64,000 bases of DNA, from assembly GCA_044227325.1 (NCBI GenBank), contig JBGAFI010000001.1:1-64000 (forward strand), written 5' to 3'. The position numbers and the translations under genes were made by a program. Of this stretch, positions 48,698 through 57,482 are shown in pieces. The notes beneath the pieces are model-generated. The model was not told where the DNA came from. It did no database searches and saw only the letters and a list, made by a program, of their open reading frames with translations. Position 1 is the stretch's first letter. The number at the start of each line of letters is the position of its first letter. The stretch comes from PFJX01 sp044227325. Lineage in GTDB: Bacteria; Pseudomonadota; Gammaproteobacteria; Burkholderiales; Thiobacillaceae.

Positions 48698-49399
48698 ATG
48701 CTGTTCCTCCGTTCTCTGCTGTTCTTCGTGATCAAGTCGGCACTGACCGTGCCGTTCGCGCTGATCGTCGTCTTTCTGTTCTTCCTGCCGCCGATTCCGC
48801 GCTACCGGGCCATCACCCTGTGGGGCCGCATGGTGATCTGGCTGGCCCGCGTCATCGTCGGCATCCGCTTCCGGGTCGAGGGCCTGGAGAACCTGCCCAA
48901 GGAACCCTGCGTGGTGTTGTCCAAGCACCAGTCGGCCTGGGAGACCATCGCCTTCCAGCAGATTTTTCCGCCCCTGTCCTTCGTGCTGAAGAAGAACCTG
49001 CTCTACATCCCGTTCTTCGGCTGGGGCCTGGCCCTGTTCAGCCCCATCGCCATCGACCGTGGCGCCGGACGGGAAGCCATGAAGCAGGTGGAGACCCAGG
49101 GCAAGGCAAGGCTGAAAACCGGCTTCTGGGTGCTGGTGTTCCCCGAGGGCACGCGCATGGCGCCGGGGGAGAAGGGCAACTACCAGGTGGGCGGCGCCTG
49201 GCTCGCCTCCAGGGCGGGCGTGCCGGTGTTGCCGGTGGCCCATAACGCGGGGCGCTGCTGGCCCAAGAACGCTTTCGTCAAGCAGCCGGGGCTCATCACC
49301 GTGCGCATCGGCCCGCCGATCCCGACCGCCGGCCGCAAGGCCACGCAGGTGCTGGCGGAAAGCGAGGCCTGGATCGAAAACGCCATGGCGGGGCTTTAG
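48698..49399 (+). CDS. plsC: 1-acyl-sn-glycerol-3-phosphate acyltransferase
   Basis: A 233-residue membrane-associated acyltransferase making phosphatidic acid. An N-terminal helix (about 5-30) anchors it. The acyltransferase block I reads SKHQSAWETIAFQQ, where the usual H-x4-D has glutamate at the acidic position, as is common in betaproteobacterial PlsC. Block III is VFPEGTRMAPGEKGNYQVGG, and GVPVLPVAHNAG is block IV. It is the last gene of the glyQS-gmhB-plsC run; the next gene, frdC, follows after 44 bp. Confidence 0.93.
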   Translation: MLFLRSLLFFVIKSALTVPFALIVVFLFFLPPIPRYRAITLWGRMVIWLARVIVGIRFRVEGLENLPKEPCVVLSKHQSAWETIAFQQIFPPLSFVLKKNLLYIPFFGWGLALFSPIAIDRGAGREAMKQVETQGKARLKTGFWVLVFPEGTRMAPGEKGNYQVGGAWLASRAGVPVLPVAHNAGRCWPKNAFVKQPGLITVRIGPPIPTAGRKATQVLAESEAWIENAMAGL

Positions 49400-49443
49400 T
49401 TGGCCGGCGGCGAAGCGTAAGATGCCATCCGGAGCCCGATGTC

Positions 49444-50316
49444 GTGAAGCAACCGTCTAATTCCTCCGCCGTTTCCGGCGTCCCGCATCGGGCCAGTCTC
49501 TGGCCCGCCCGTCTCGATCTTCTGCAAAGCGCCTCCGGCCTGTTCCTCGGGCTGTTCATGTGGCTGCACATGTTCTTCGTCTCCTCGATCCTGCTGGGCA
49601 ACGACGCCATGTGGACCGTGGCGCGCTTCTTCGAGGGCTATTTCTTTTTCGGCCGGTCGCTGCCATGGCTGGTCTCCCTGTTCGTCGCCGGCATCTTCGC
49701 GCTGTTCGTCGTCCACGCCTGGCTGGCGCTGCGCAAGTTCCCCGCCCACTGGCGCCAGCACGCTGTGTACTGGCGCCACATGCGCGGCATGCGCCACGAG
49801 GACACCACGCTCTGGTTCGTGCAGGTGATCACCGGTTTCGGCATGTTCTTCCTCGCGCCGGTGCACCTCTATCTGATGATGACCCATCCGGACCTGATCG
49901 GACCTTTCGAATCCGCCGACCGGGTCTGGAGCGGACGCATGTGGCCGCTCTACCTGATCCTGCTGTTCCTGGTGGAACTGCACGGCAGCGTCGGCCTGTA
50001 CCGCCTGACGGTGAAATGGGGCGGCTTCGCCGACGGCGACGGCGCCCGGCGCAAGCTGAAGGCCCTGAAATGGGCCTTCACCCTGTTCTTCCTGGCCCTG
50101 GGCCTGCTGACCCTGGCCGCCTACATGAAACTGGGCAGCGAGCATGCCGACCGGGTTGGCGAGCGTTACGAACCGGTGTCGCTGCTAAGCCCCCCTTTTG
50201 ATAAGGAGGGCGGGGGATTCACGCAAGCCGCTCCCGCTCAACTCGCTGAAATCCCCCCTAATCCCCCTTTGGAAAAGGGGGGCGCTGACCCGGGTACCCG
50301 GGGAATCTTCCTATGA
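49444..50316 (+). CDS. frdC: fumarate reductase cytochrome b subunit (FrdC), with repeat-derived tail
   Basis: A 290-residue integral membrane protein of the Wolinella-type quinol:fumarate reductase, with five predicted helices and the four heme-ligand histidine regions: FMWLHMFFVSS, FVVHAWLALRKF, APVHLYLMMTHPD and VELHGSVGLYRL. It carries two hemes b and passes electrons from menaquinol. The core ends near residue 245; the last 40 or so residues (SPPFDKEGGGF..NPPLEKGGADP) are encoded by an inserted palindromic repeat and are not part of the family. The start is a GTG at 49444 with GGAG upstream. The stop overlaps frdA (ATGA). Confidence 0.92.
   Translation: MKQPSNSSAVSGVPHRASLWPARLDLLQSASGLFLGLFMWLHMFFVSSILLGNDAMWTVARFFEGYFFFGRSLPWLVSLFVAGIFALFVVHAWLALRKFPAHWRQHAVYWRHMRGMRHEDTTLWFVQVITGFGMFFLAPVHLYLMMTHPDLIGPFESADRVWSGRMWPLYLILLFLVELHGSVGLYRLTVKWGGFADGDGARRKLKALKWAFTLFFLALGLLTLAAYMKLGSEHADRVGERYEPVSLLSPPFDKEGGGFTQAAPAQLAEIPPNPPLEKGGADPGTRGIFL
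50187..50285. repeat. palindromic CCCCC/GGGGG repeat translated as the FrdC C-terminus
   Basis: The arms AAGCCCCCCTTTTGATAAGG (from 50187) and the reverse complement of CCTTTGGAAAAGGGGGGCGC (to about 50286) frame roughly 30 bp of unrelated sequence, with nested inner palindromes GGGGGATT/AATCCCCC. This is the widespread family whose in-frame reads give PPFDKEGG and NPPLEKGG. The copy is in frame with frdC and supplies its last 40 codons. Confidence 0.8.
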
Positions 50317-52286
50317 ATCTCATCTACACCGACGCGCTGATCATCGGCGGTGGTCTGGCCGGCCTGCGCACCGCCATCGGCGTCAAGCGGCGCGGCCTGG
50401 AACCCTTGATCCTGTCCCTGGTGCCGGCCAAGCGCTCCCATTCCGTCGCCGCCCAGGGCGGCATGCAGGCCAGCCTGGCGAACTGCGTCAAGGGCGAGGG
50501 CGACAACGAGGACATCCACTTCGAGGACACGGTGCGCGGTTCCGATTGGGGCTGCGACCAGATGGTCGCGCGCATGTTCACCCACATGGCGCCCAAGGCG
50601 GCGCGGGAACTGGCGGCCTGGGGCGTGGCCTGGAACCGGGTGCGGCGGGGCGACCACGAGGCGGTCATCAACGGCCAGCGCGTGACGCTGACCGAGAAGG
50701 ACGCGGCCCACGGCCTCATCACCGCCCGGGATTTCGGCGGCACCAAGAAGTGGCGCACCTGCTACACCTCCGACGGCACCGGCCACGCCATGCTGTACAC
50801 GGTGTCGGACCGGGTGGTCGCCGAATCCATTCCGGTGCACGAGCGCAAGGAGGCCCTGGCCCTGATCCACGACGGCCAGCGCTGCCACGGCGCGGTGGTG
50901 CGCGATCTCATCACCGGCGAGTTGAGCGCCTATCTGGCGCGCGCCACGGTGGTGGCCACCGGCGGCTACGGGCGCATCTGGGGCGTGTCCACCAACGCCC
51001 TCATCAACGAGGGCATGGGCGCGGCCCTGGCCCTGGAGACCGGCGTCGCCCGCCTGGGCAACATGGAGGCGGTGCAGTTCCACCCCACCGCCATCGTGCC
51101 CGCCGGCATCCTGGTCACCGAGGGCTGCCGCGGCGACGGCGGCCTGCTCAAGGACGTGGACGGCTACCGCTTCATGCCGGACTACGAGCCGGACAAGAAG
51201 GAGCTCGCCTCCCGCGACGTGGTGTCCCGGCGCATGGCCGAGCACATGCGAAAGGGCAAGGGCGTGCCGTCGCCCTACGGCGAGCACCTGTGGCTGGACA
51301 TCACGGTGCTGGGCGCGGCCCACATCGACAAGAACCTGCGGGAAGTGAAGGACATCTGCCAGTACTTCCTGGGCATCGATCCGGCCAAGGACTACATCCC
51401 GGTGCGGCCCACCCAGCACTACTCCATGGGCGGCGTGCGCACCGACTTCCGCGGCGAGTCGCCCTGGCTCGCCGGCCTGTTCTCCTGCGGCGAGGCGGCC
51501 TGCTGGGACATGCACGGCTTCAACCGGCTGGGCGGCAACTCGGTCGCGGAAACCGTGGTGGCGGGCATGCTGGTGGGCGAATACGTGGCCGACTTCTGCC
51601 AATCGCCGGTGGGCGACGTCAATTTTTCCACCGCCCTCGCGCGCGAGTTTCTCGAGCGGCAACAGGCCGATCTGAAGGCCATCGCCGCCGGCCGGGGCGA
51701 TGAGGACGCGGTGGCGATCCGCAAGCGCATGGAAGCGATCATGACCGACAGCGTCGGCCTGTTCCGCAACGGCGCCGCCCTCAAGGCCGCCGTGGATGAG
51801 CTGGGCGGCTTGCTGAAACGCAGCCGGCGCCTGGGCATGCGCGGCTCGCATCTGGACGCGAACCCGGAACTGGTCCATGCCTACCGCCTGCCGCGCATGC
51901 TCAAGATCGCGCTGACCGTCACCCTGGGCGCCTTGCAGCGCACGGAAAGCCGGGGCGCCCACTTCCGCGAGGATTTCCCGGCCCGCGACGACAAGGACTG
52001 GCTGAGCCGCACCCTGGCGCGCTGGATTCCGGGCGACGATCTGCCCACCCTGGATTACGAACCCCTGGACGTGATGGACATGGAGCTGCCGCCGGGCTTC
52101 CGTGGCTACGGCGTCAAGAACATCATTGAGCATCCCCTGGCCGCCGCGCGCCAGGCCGAGGTGGACGAGCTGCGCGCCGCCCACGCCGACCGCCACAAGC
52201 TGCAACCCTCGCTGATGTCCTTCAAGCAGTTCCTGCCGGAACGCTACCGGGGCCGCAACGAGCGCCTGGATGAACCCCTGCCATGA
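50313..52286 (+). CDS. frdA: fumarate reductase flavoprotein subunit
   Basis: A 657-residue FAD protein. Visible are the dinucleotide fold ALIIGGGLAGLRTAIGVKRRG, the covalent-FAD histidine in AKRSHSVAAQGGMQASLAN, an active-site arginine region in GCRGDGGLLKDVDGYRFMPDY, and HYSMGGVRTDFRG plus FNRLGGNSVAETVVAG. It reduces fumarate to succinate at the cytoplasmic face. Length and motif order fit the epsilon/Wolinella-type FrdA. It is coupled by ATGA overlaps to frdC before and frdB after. The order frdC-frdA-frdB is that of Wolinella and related betaproteobacterial clusters. Confidence 0.95.
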   Translation: MNLIYTDALIIGGGLAGLRTAIGVKRRGLEPLILSLVPAKRSHSVAAQGGMQASLANCVKGEGDNEDIHFEDTVRGSDWGCDQMVARMFTHMAPKAARELAAWGVAWNRVRRGDHEAVINGQRVTLTEKDAAHGLITARDFGGTKKWRTCYTSDGTGHAMLYTVSDRVVAESIPVHERKEALALIHDGQRCHGAVVRDLITGELSAYLARATVVATGGYGRIWGVSTNALINEGMGAALALETGVARLGNMEAVQFHPTAIVPAGILVTEGCRGDGGLLKDVDGYRFMPDYEPDKKELASRDVVSRRMAEHMRKGKGVPSPYGEHLWLDITVLGAAHIDKNLREVKDICQYFLGIDPAKDYIPVRPTQHYSMGGVRTDFRGESPWLAGLFSCGEAACWDMHGFNRLGGNSVAETVVAGMLVGEYVADFCQSPVGDVNFSTALAREFLERQQADLKAIAAGRGDEDAVAIRKRMEAIMTDSVGLFRNGAALKAAVDELGGLLKRSRRLGMRGSHLDANPELVHAYRLPRMLKIALTVTLGALQRTESRGAHFREDFPARDDKDWLSRTLARWIPGDDLPTLDYEPLDVMDMELPPGFRGYGVKNIIEHPLAAARQAEVDELRAAHADRHKLQPSLMSFKQFLPERYRGRNERLDEPLP

Positions 52287-53005
52287 GCCGCACCCTGGAT
52301 TTCACCGTGTTCCGCCACAACCCGCGCGATCCGGCGGACGCGCCGCATACCCGGTCCTACCGCCTAGACGAGACGCCGGGCATGACCCTGTTCATCGCCC
52401 TGACCCGCATCCGGGAAGAGCACGATCCCACCCTGAATTTCGATTTCGTCTGCCGCGCCGGCGTGTGCGGTTCCTGCGCCATGGTCATCAACGGCCGTCC
52501 CGGCCTGGCCTGCCGCACCCTGACCGCCAGCCTGCCCGCCGAGATCAGCCTGTTTCCCCTGCCCGGCTTCGAATTGATCGGCGACCTGTCGGTGAACACG
52601 GGCAAGTGGATGCGCGCGATGAGCGAGCGCCTGCAAGCCTGGCTGCATATGGAAAGCGAGCCCGACGTGGACGCGCTGGAGGCGCCCATGGAGCCGGAGA
52701 TGGCGGAAGCCATCTACGAGCTGGACCGCTGCATCGAGTGTGGCTGCTGCGTGGCCGGCTGCGGCACGGCCCAGATGCGGCCGGATTTCGTCGGCGCCGT
52801 CGGCATGAACAAGATCGCCCGTTTCCGCCTGGATCCGCGCGACGTCCGCGGCGATGCGGATTTCTACGAGGTGGTCGGCGACGACAGCGGCATCTTCGGC
52901 TGCATGAGCCTGCTCGGCTGCCACGATGTCTGTCCCAAGCAGTTGCCGCTGCAAACCCAGATCGCCTACCTGCGCCGGACCATGGCAAGGCAGGGTCTGT
53001 GGTGA
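52283..53005 (+). CDS. frdB: fumarate reductase iron-sulfur subunit
   Basis: A 240-residue protein with three iron-sulfur clusters. The [2Fe-2S] site is CRAGVCGSCAMVINGRPGLAC; the [4Fe-4S] and [3Fe-4S] sites are in RCIECGCCVAGCGT and CMSLLGCHDVCPKQLP. It carries electrons between the cytochrome b and the FAD subunit. The stop overlaps the GTG start of the next gene (GTGA). With a single-polypeptide diheme cytochrome b it forms a complete QFR. Growth with fumarate as acceptor, or succinate oxidation in reverse, is implied. Confidence 0.95.
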   Translation: MSRTLDFTVFRHNPRDPADAPHTRSYRLDETPGMTLFIALTRIREEHDPTLNFDFVCRAGVCGSCAMVINGRPGLACRTLTASLPAEISLFPLPGFELIGDLSVNTGKWMRAMSERLQAWLHMESEPDVDALEAPMEPEMAEAIYELDRCIECGCCVAGCGTAQMRPDFVGAVGMNKIARFRLDPRDVRGDADFYEVVGDDSGIFGCMSLLGCHDVCPKQLPLQTQIAYLRRTMARQGLW

Positions 53006-53745
53006 GAGGGTTCCGGGTCCGGCGCGCGCCGACCCGTCTGGAAGAAACCCTGCCGTTACCCTTGTCTTTGCCCTCGACCGGCCACGAAGCCGTCTATCTG
53101 CTGAAACGCAGTTCCGCGCGCCGTACCCTGGCCTTGCGCGTGTCCGACCAGGGCGAGATCGCCGTCAACGCCCCCCTGCGCCTGGCGCAAGCGGAGGTGG
53201 ACCGCTTCCTGCTCAAACACGCGGATTGGCTGTGGCGGCGCCTGGAAACGGTTCGCGCCCAAGCCTTCCATTGGCGCGACGGCGCCGAACTGCCCTGGCG
53301 CGGTGGCAGCCTGGTTCTTGCGCTGCCGCCGCCGGGTGGGCGTTCCACCGTGCGACTGGAAAAAGATACGCTGGTTTGTTGCGCCGAGGCGGAACGCGTC
53401 GAGGCGATGGTCAGGCATTGGTATCAGCGCCAGGCCCGGATCCTGCTGGCCGAGCGTCTGGCCCATCACGCCGCCCGCGTCGGCCGCCCCGCCACGCCGA
53501 TGCGCTTGTCCGACGCGCGTACCCGCTGGGGCAGCCTGTCGCCCAAGGGCGTGGTCAGCCTGAACTGGCGTCTGGTCAAGGCTGATGCGGAAGAGCTGGA
53601 TTACGTGATCTGCCACGAACTGGCCCATTTCCGGCAGCGCAACCATTCCCCCGCCTTCTGGCGCGAGGTGGCCGCGCTGTATCCGGACTATCTCTCGGTA
53701 CGTGCCCGATTGCGCTCCAACGGCCGCCGTTATTTCGAATTCTGA
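53002..53745 (+). CDS. YgjP-like M48-family metallopeptidase (DUF45)
   Basis: A 247-residue cytoplasmic protein of the YgjP/DUF45 family. SARRTLALRVSDQGEIAVNAPLRL..FLLKHADWLWRRL is the conserved N-terminal half. The C-terminal half has the TRWGSLSPKGVVSLNWRLVKA segment, the zinc motif ICHELAHFRQRNHSPAFWREVAALYPDY (H-E-x-x-H) and a final arginine-rich end. The family is widely conserved and, although labelled a metal-dependent hydrolase, lacks a well-known substrate. The GTG at 53002 overlaps the frdB stop, and GGCAGGG lies upstream. Its link to fumarate reductase is probably only positional. Confidence 0.88.
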   Translation: MRGFRVRRAPTRLEETLPLPLSLPSTGHEAVYLLKRSSARRTLALRVSDQGEIAVNAPLRLAQAEVDRFLLKHADWLWRRLETVRAQAFHWRDGAELPWRGGSLVLALPPPGGRSTVRLEKDTLVCCAEAERVEAMVRHWYQRQARILLAERLAHHAARVGRPATPMRLSDARTRWGSLSPKGVVSLNWRLVKADAEELDYVICHELAHFRQRNHSPAFWREVAALYPDYLSVRARLRSNGRRYFEF

Positions 53746-53762
53746 AACCGGAGTCACACACC

Positions 53763-54140
53763 ATGCCGATTCCCGATTGGGTGCGCCAACTGTTCGCCAG
53801 CATCGACGCGCAGGACGCGGATGCCTTCGCCGGCTTCCTCGCGGAAGACGCCAGGTTCCGCTATGGCAGCCAGCCGGTGGTGGCCGGCAGGGAAGCCGTG
53901 CGCGGCTACGTCGCCGATTTCTTCGCGGGCCTGGGCGGCCTCAGCCACGAACTCCTGGGTTTCTGGAGGGGCGAGCCGGAGCAAGTCTGTTTCGTGCAGG
54001 GCGAGGTGACTTACATCCTGGCGGGGAATCGTCGGGTGACCGTGCCATTCCTCAATCTGCTGCGCACGACGGACGCGGGCATCGCCGACTATCGCGTCTA
54101 CACGGACCCCACGCCGCTGTTCCTTCCCGCCGACGCCTAG
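53763..54140 (+). CDS. nuclear-transport-factor-2-like (SnoaL-type) protein
   Basis: A 125-residue protein of the NTF2/SnoaL fold: IPDWVRQLFASIDAQDADAFAGFLAEDARFRYGSQP at the start, VVAGREAVRGYVADFFAGLGGLSHELLGFW, and EVTYILAGNRRVTVPFLNLLRTTDAGIADYRVYTDPTPLF at the end. This is the cone-shaped small-molecule pocket fold of polyketide cyclases and limonene-epoxide hydrolases; the substrate is unknown. It starts 18 bp after the YgjP-like gene and ends 37 bp before the minus-strand GGDEF/EAL gene, with which it converges. Confidence 0.85.
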   Translation: MPIPDWVRQLFASIDAQDADAFAGFLAEDARFRYGSQPVVAGREAVRGYVADFFAGLGGLSHELLGFWRGEPEQVCFVQGEVTYILAGNRRVTVPFLNLLRTTDAGIADYRVYTDPTPLFLPADA

Positions 54141-54176
54141 GCGCCGGCGCGAAGCGCCCGCGAAGGCGACGCGGCG

Positions 54177-57100
54177 CTAGAGCAGGGCGTCCCACTCGCC
54201 GATGGGCATGGGCTTGCCGAACAGATAGCCCTGGTAGGCGGTGCAGCCGTATTCCCTGAGGAAGTCCCGCTGTTCCGGCGTCTCCACGCCTTCCGCGATG
54301 ACGTGCAGGCCCAGGGACTGGCTCATGGCCAGGATGGCGCGCACGATGGCGGCGTCGTTGGGATCCTGGGTGATGTCGCGGACGAAGGACTGGTCGATCT
54401 TCAACTGGTCCAGGGGCAGGCGTTTCAGGTAGGAGAGGGAAGAGTAGCCGGTGCCGAAGTCGTCCAGGGAGAAGCCCACGCCCAGCGCCTTGAGTTGTCC
54501 CATGCGGTGAATGACTTCCTCGATGTTGCTCAACACCACGCTTTCCGTCAGCTCCAGCTTGAGCAGGCCTGGATCGACGCCATACCGCTCCAGGCTGGAG
54601 CGGACGCGGGCGACGAAGTCGGGCTGGTGGAACTGCCGCGCGCTGACGTTGATCGCCAGGCGCAGGCCGCGCGTGCCGGGCTTGCTTTCCCAGGCCTTCA
54701 ACTGGGCGCAGGCGGTATCCACCACCCACTGGCCGATGGGCAGGATCAGCCCGGTTTCCTCGGCAAGCGGGATGAACTCGGCGGGGGATACCACCTCGTG
54801 GTCCGGTGGCAGCCAGCGCAGCAGCGCCTCGGCGCCGATCACCCTGCCGTTCTGATCCGTCTGCGGTTGGTAGTAAAGCTTGAACTCGCCGTGGCGCAGG
54901 CCGCGCCGCAGGGCGTTTTCCATCGCCGTGCGGGAGTCGATGGCGGCCTGCATGGCGGGATTGAAGAAGCGCACGGTGTTGCGTCCCGCGTCCTTCGCCT
55001 GGTACAGCGCCACGTCGGCCTGCTTGAGGAGAACCTCGATGGCGGTGTCCTGGCCCAGGAACAGGGTCAGGCCGATGCTGGGCGTGCTGTGGTATTCCCG
55101 CTCCAGCCCTTCCAAGGCGTAGGGTTCGTTCAGGGCGCGGTGGATTTTTTCCGCGACGATCTCGGCCTGGTGGGCGGCGCTGTCCTCCTGTTCGCCCAGC
55201 CCTTCCAGCATGACCACATACTCGTCGCCTCCCAGCCGGGAGACCGTGTCCTCCTGGCGCACGCAGGCCTTCAAGCGGCGCGCCACGTCCACCAGCAGAC
55301 GGTCGCCCACGTCGTGCCCCTTGGTGTCGTTGAGGATCTTGAAGTGGTCCAGGTCCAGGATCAGGACGGCGCCGTATTCCCGGCTGCGATTGCTGGCGAT
55401 CAGGGCCTGGCCCAGGCGGTCCATGAGCAGGCGCCGGTTGGGCAGGCCGGTGAGGGGATCGAAATAGGCCAGATGGCGGATCTGGTTCTCGGCCTGCTTG
55501 CGCGCGGAAATGTCCCGCACCGTGACGCGGCGCCCCTGGTAGTGGCCTCTCTGGTCGAACACCGGGCGGCAGGCATGGGTGACCCAGCAGATATCGCCCT
55601 GCTTGCGCACGATGCGCATGTCCAGTTCGGCGATGCCGTCGTGGGCGCCTTCGGGAAGATGGTGGTGCACATGCCGTTCCCAGAGATGCCGGTCCTCGGC
55701 ATGGATGATGGCGTCGATCAGCGCCGGGTCGCGCTCGAATTCCTCGGCCCGGTAGCCGGTGACCCGCTCCGCCGAGGGCGTGATGTAGTGGAAGCTGCCA
55801 TCCGGGTTGACCCAGTATTCCCAGTCGTAGGTCCAGTCCACCATGGTGTGGAACTTGGCCTCGCTTTCCTGCAGCGCCTCTTCCGCGCGCCGTCGTTCCG
55901 TGATGTCCTGGGCGGTGAAGGTGACGCCTTTGCCCAGGTCGGCGCGGTCGATGGGCGCGGACGACAGGATGATGTCCAGCCGGGTGCCGTCCTTGCGCCG
56001 CCAGCGCGTCTCGATGACGCCGATGCCCTGTTCCCGGATCTGGTCGTATTTCTCGCGCCCGACCCGCTCGTAGTCTTCGTCCGACGAATAAAGAATCCTG
56101 CCGGAGCGGCCGATCAGTTCCTCCCGCTGGTAGCCCATCATGCGCAACAGGGTGTCGTTCACTTCCATGATCACCCGGTCGACGACCATGCCGATGCCCA
56201 CCGGCGCGACCGCCAGGATGCTGTTGGCGCGCGCTTCGCTCGAGCGCAGCGCGGCCTCCGAGCGGCGCCGTTCGCTATGGTCCCGGGCCACGGCGAGGAT
56301 GTAGGCGCGACCCTCGGCCTCGTGATACTTGAGGGAGATTTCCAGGGGAAGCGGCGGCCCGTCCTGGCGCGGCAGGTCGAGCGTGACCAGCTTTTCCCGC
56401 TGGGAATGGATTTCTTGCACGAACGCGCGCCACGCCTTGCTGTCCAGGCCGAGGAGGGGAAGATCGGGCACCGACAGGCGCGACAGCTCGTCGCGGGCAT
56501 GCCCCAGGAAGCGGCAGGCCTGTTGGTTGAAGCCGAGAAAGCGGCCGCTTTCGGCCTCCAGAATCATCACCGCGTCCTGGCTGTGGTCGAGCACCTCGCG
56601 GAACAGGTCCAGCCGGCCGTGGTTCTGGCGCAGGGATTCGTCCCTCTGCTGGATCGCGGCGGCCATCTGGTTGAACGCCTGGGCGAGCTCCGCGGTCTCG
56701 TCCGGGCCCTCCACGCGCAGGCGCGCGTCATATTCGCCGCGCGCGAGCCGCACGGCGCCGTCCTTGAAGTCGCGCAGGCGGCGCACCACCAGTTTCTGCA
56801 TGAGCAGACCGCCCACCAGCAAGGCCAGCAGGACGCCGCCGAGATGCGCCATCTGCTCCCGGAACAGCGCCGCCTGGATCTGGGCTTCGGCGGCGGCGGA
56901 CGGCAGCCGGATGCCGAGCACGCCGCGCAGTTCGCCCACCTTGTAGCCGAAGCCGGCATCGTAGCGCTCGCGGATGGCGGCGGGCGCCTTGTTCACGTCG
57001 CCGTGGCAGGCGAGGCAGTAGGCCTCGATCCGGATGGGCGCGGCGTAGAAGTAGAAGCCGGGCCGGCCGGCCGGTTCGACTTTGACCATCCGCTCCCGGG

Positions 57101-57482
57101 CCCGGGGATGGTCGCGGAACCAGCGCAATGCCTCGAGTTCCGTGGCATCCGCCTGATTGGCGGGGTTGCGCGCCATGTCGCTGACGTTGCGGAAACGGAT
57201 GCCCAGGTTGTGGAAACGCTGGAAGTTGTCGGAAATGCTCGCCATGGCGTGGGCCGGCAGAAAACCCAGGGTGTGCTCGTCCAGGGGCAGGCCGCTGGCG
57301 AGAAAACGCTGGTGGTAGGTGTAGCGCACGGTCATCAGCAGGTCGCGCAGGGTCTGGGCGGTCTTCAGCACGTTCGCTTCCACGCGGATGTCGGCGTAGC
57401 GATAGCTCATCGTCGCCAGGCTGACCATGGCCACCACCAGCGCGATGCCGGTGACCAGCCAGATTCGGTGCATCAGTTTCAC
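54177..57482 (-). CDS. heme-sensor PAS-GGDEF-EAL c-di-GMP enzyme
   Basis: A 1101-residue inner-membrane signalling protein. After helix 1 (about 8-25) the periplasmic part is a Tll0287-like (DUF3365) domain with a heme c-binding motif CLACH at residue 156-160. Then come a second helix near 215-235, a HAMP segment, three PAS/PAC units (about 280-680), a GGDEF domain with GGDEY at 751-755 and an RQED I-site, and an EAL domain with Glu885 in EALLRW, LTESV, LDDFGTGYSSL, LKIDQSFV and AEGVETPEQ. EAL residues are complete, so phosphodiesterase activity is likely; GGDEY may still cyclise or bind GTP. The GTG start overlaps the cheB stop (GTGA), placing it last in the chemotaxis operon. Confidence 0.9.
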   Translation of the reverse strand: MKLMHRIWLVTGIALVVAMVSLATMSYRYADIRVEANVLKTAQTLRDLLMTVRYTYHQRFLASGLPLDEHTLGFLPAHAMASISDNFQRFHNLGIRFRNVSDMARNPANQADATELEALRWFRDHPRARERMVKVEPAGRPGFYFYAAPIRIEAYCLACHGDVNKAPAAIRERYDAGFGYKVGELRGVLGIRLPSAAAEAQIQAALFREQMAHLGGVLLALLVGGLLMQKLVVRRLRDFKDGAVRLARGEYDARLRVEGPDETAELAQAFNQMAAAIQQRDESLRQNHGRLDLFREVLDHSQDAVMILEAESGRFLGFNQQACRFLGHARDELSRLSVPDLPLLGLDSKAWRAFVQEIHSQREKLVTLDLPRQDGPPLPLEISLKYHEAEGRAYILAVARDHSERRRSEAALRSSEARANSILAVAPVGIGMVVDRVIMEVNDTLLRMMGYQREELIGRSGRILYSSDEDYERVGREKYDQIREQGIGVIETRWRRKDGTRLDIILSSAPIDRADLGKGVTFTAQDITERRRAEEALQESEAKFHTMVDWTYDWEYWVNPDGSFHYITPSAERVTGYRAEEFERDPALIDAIIHAEDRHLWERHVHHHLPEGAHDGIAELDMRIVRKQGDICWVTHACRPVFDQRGHYQGRRVTVRDISARKQAENQIRHLAYFDPLTGLPNRRLLMDRLGQALIASNRSREYGAVLILDLDHFKILNDTKGHDVGDRLLVDVARRLKACVRQEDTVSRLGGDEYVVMLEGLGEQEDSAAHQAEIVAEKIHRALNEPYALEGLEREYHSTPSIGLTLFLGQDTAIEVLLKQADVALYQAKDAGRNTVRFFNPAMQAAIDSRTAMENALRRGLRHGEFKLYYQPQTDQNGRVIGAEALLRWLPPDHEVVSPAEFIPLAEETGLILPIGQWVVDTACAQLKAWESKPGTRGLRLAINVSARQFHQPDFVARVRSSLERYGVDPGLLKLELTESVVLSNIEEVIHRMGQLKALGVGFSLDDFGTGYSSLSYLKRLPLDQLKIDQSFVRDITQDPNDAAIVRAILAMSQSLGLHVIAEGVETPEQRDFLREYGCTAYQGYLFGKPMPIGEWDALL

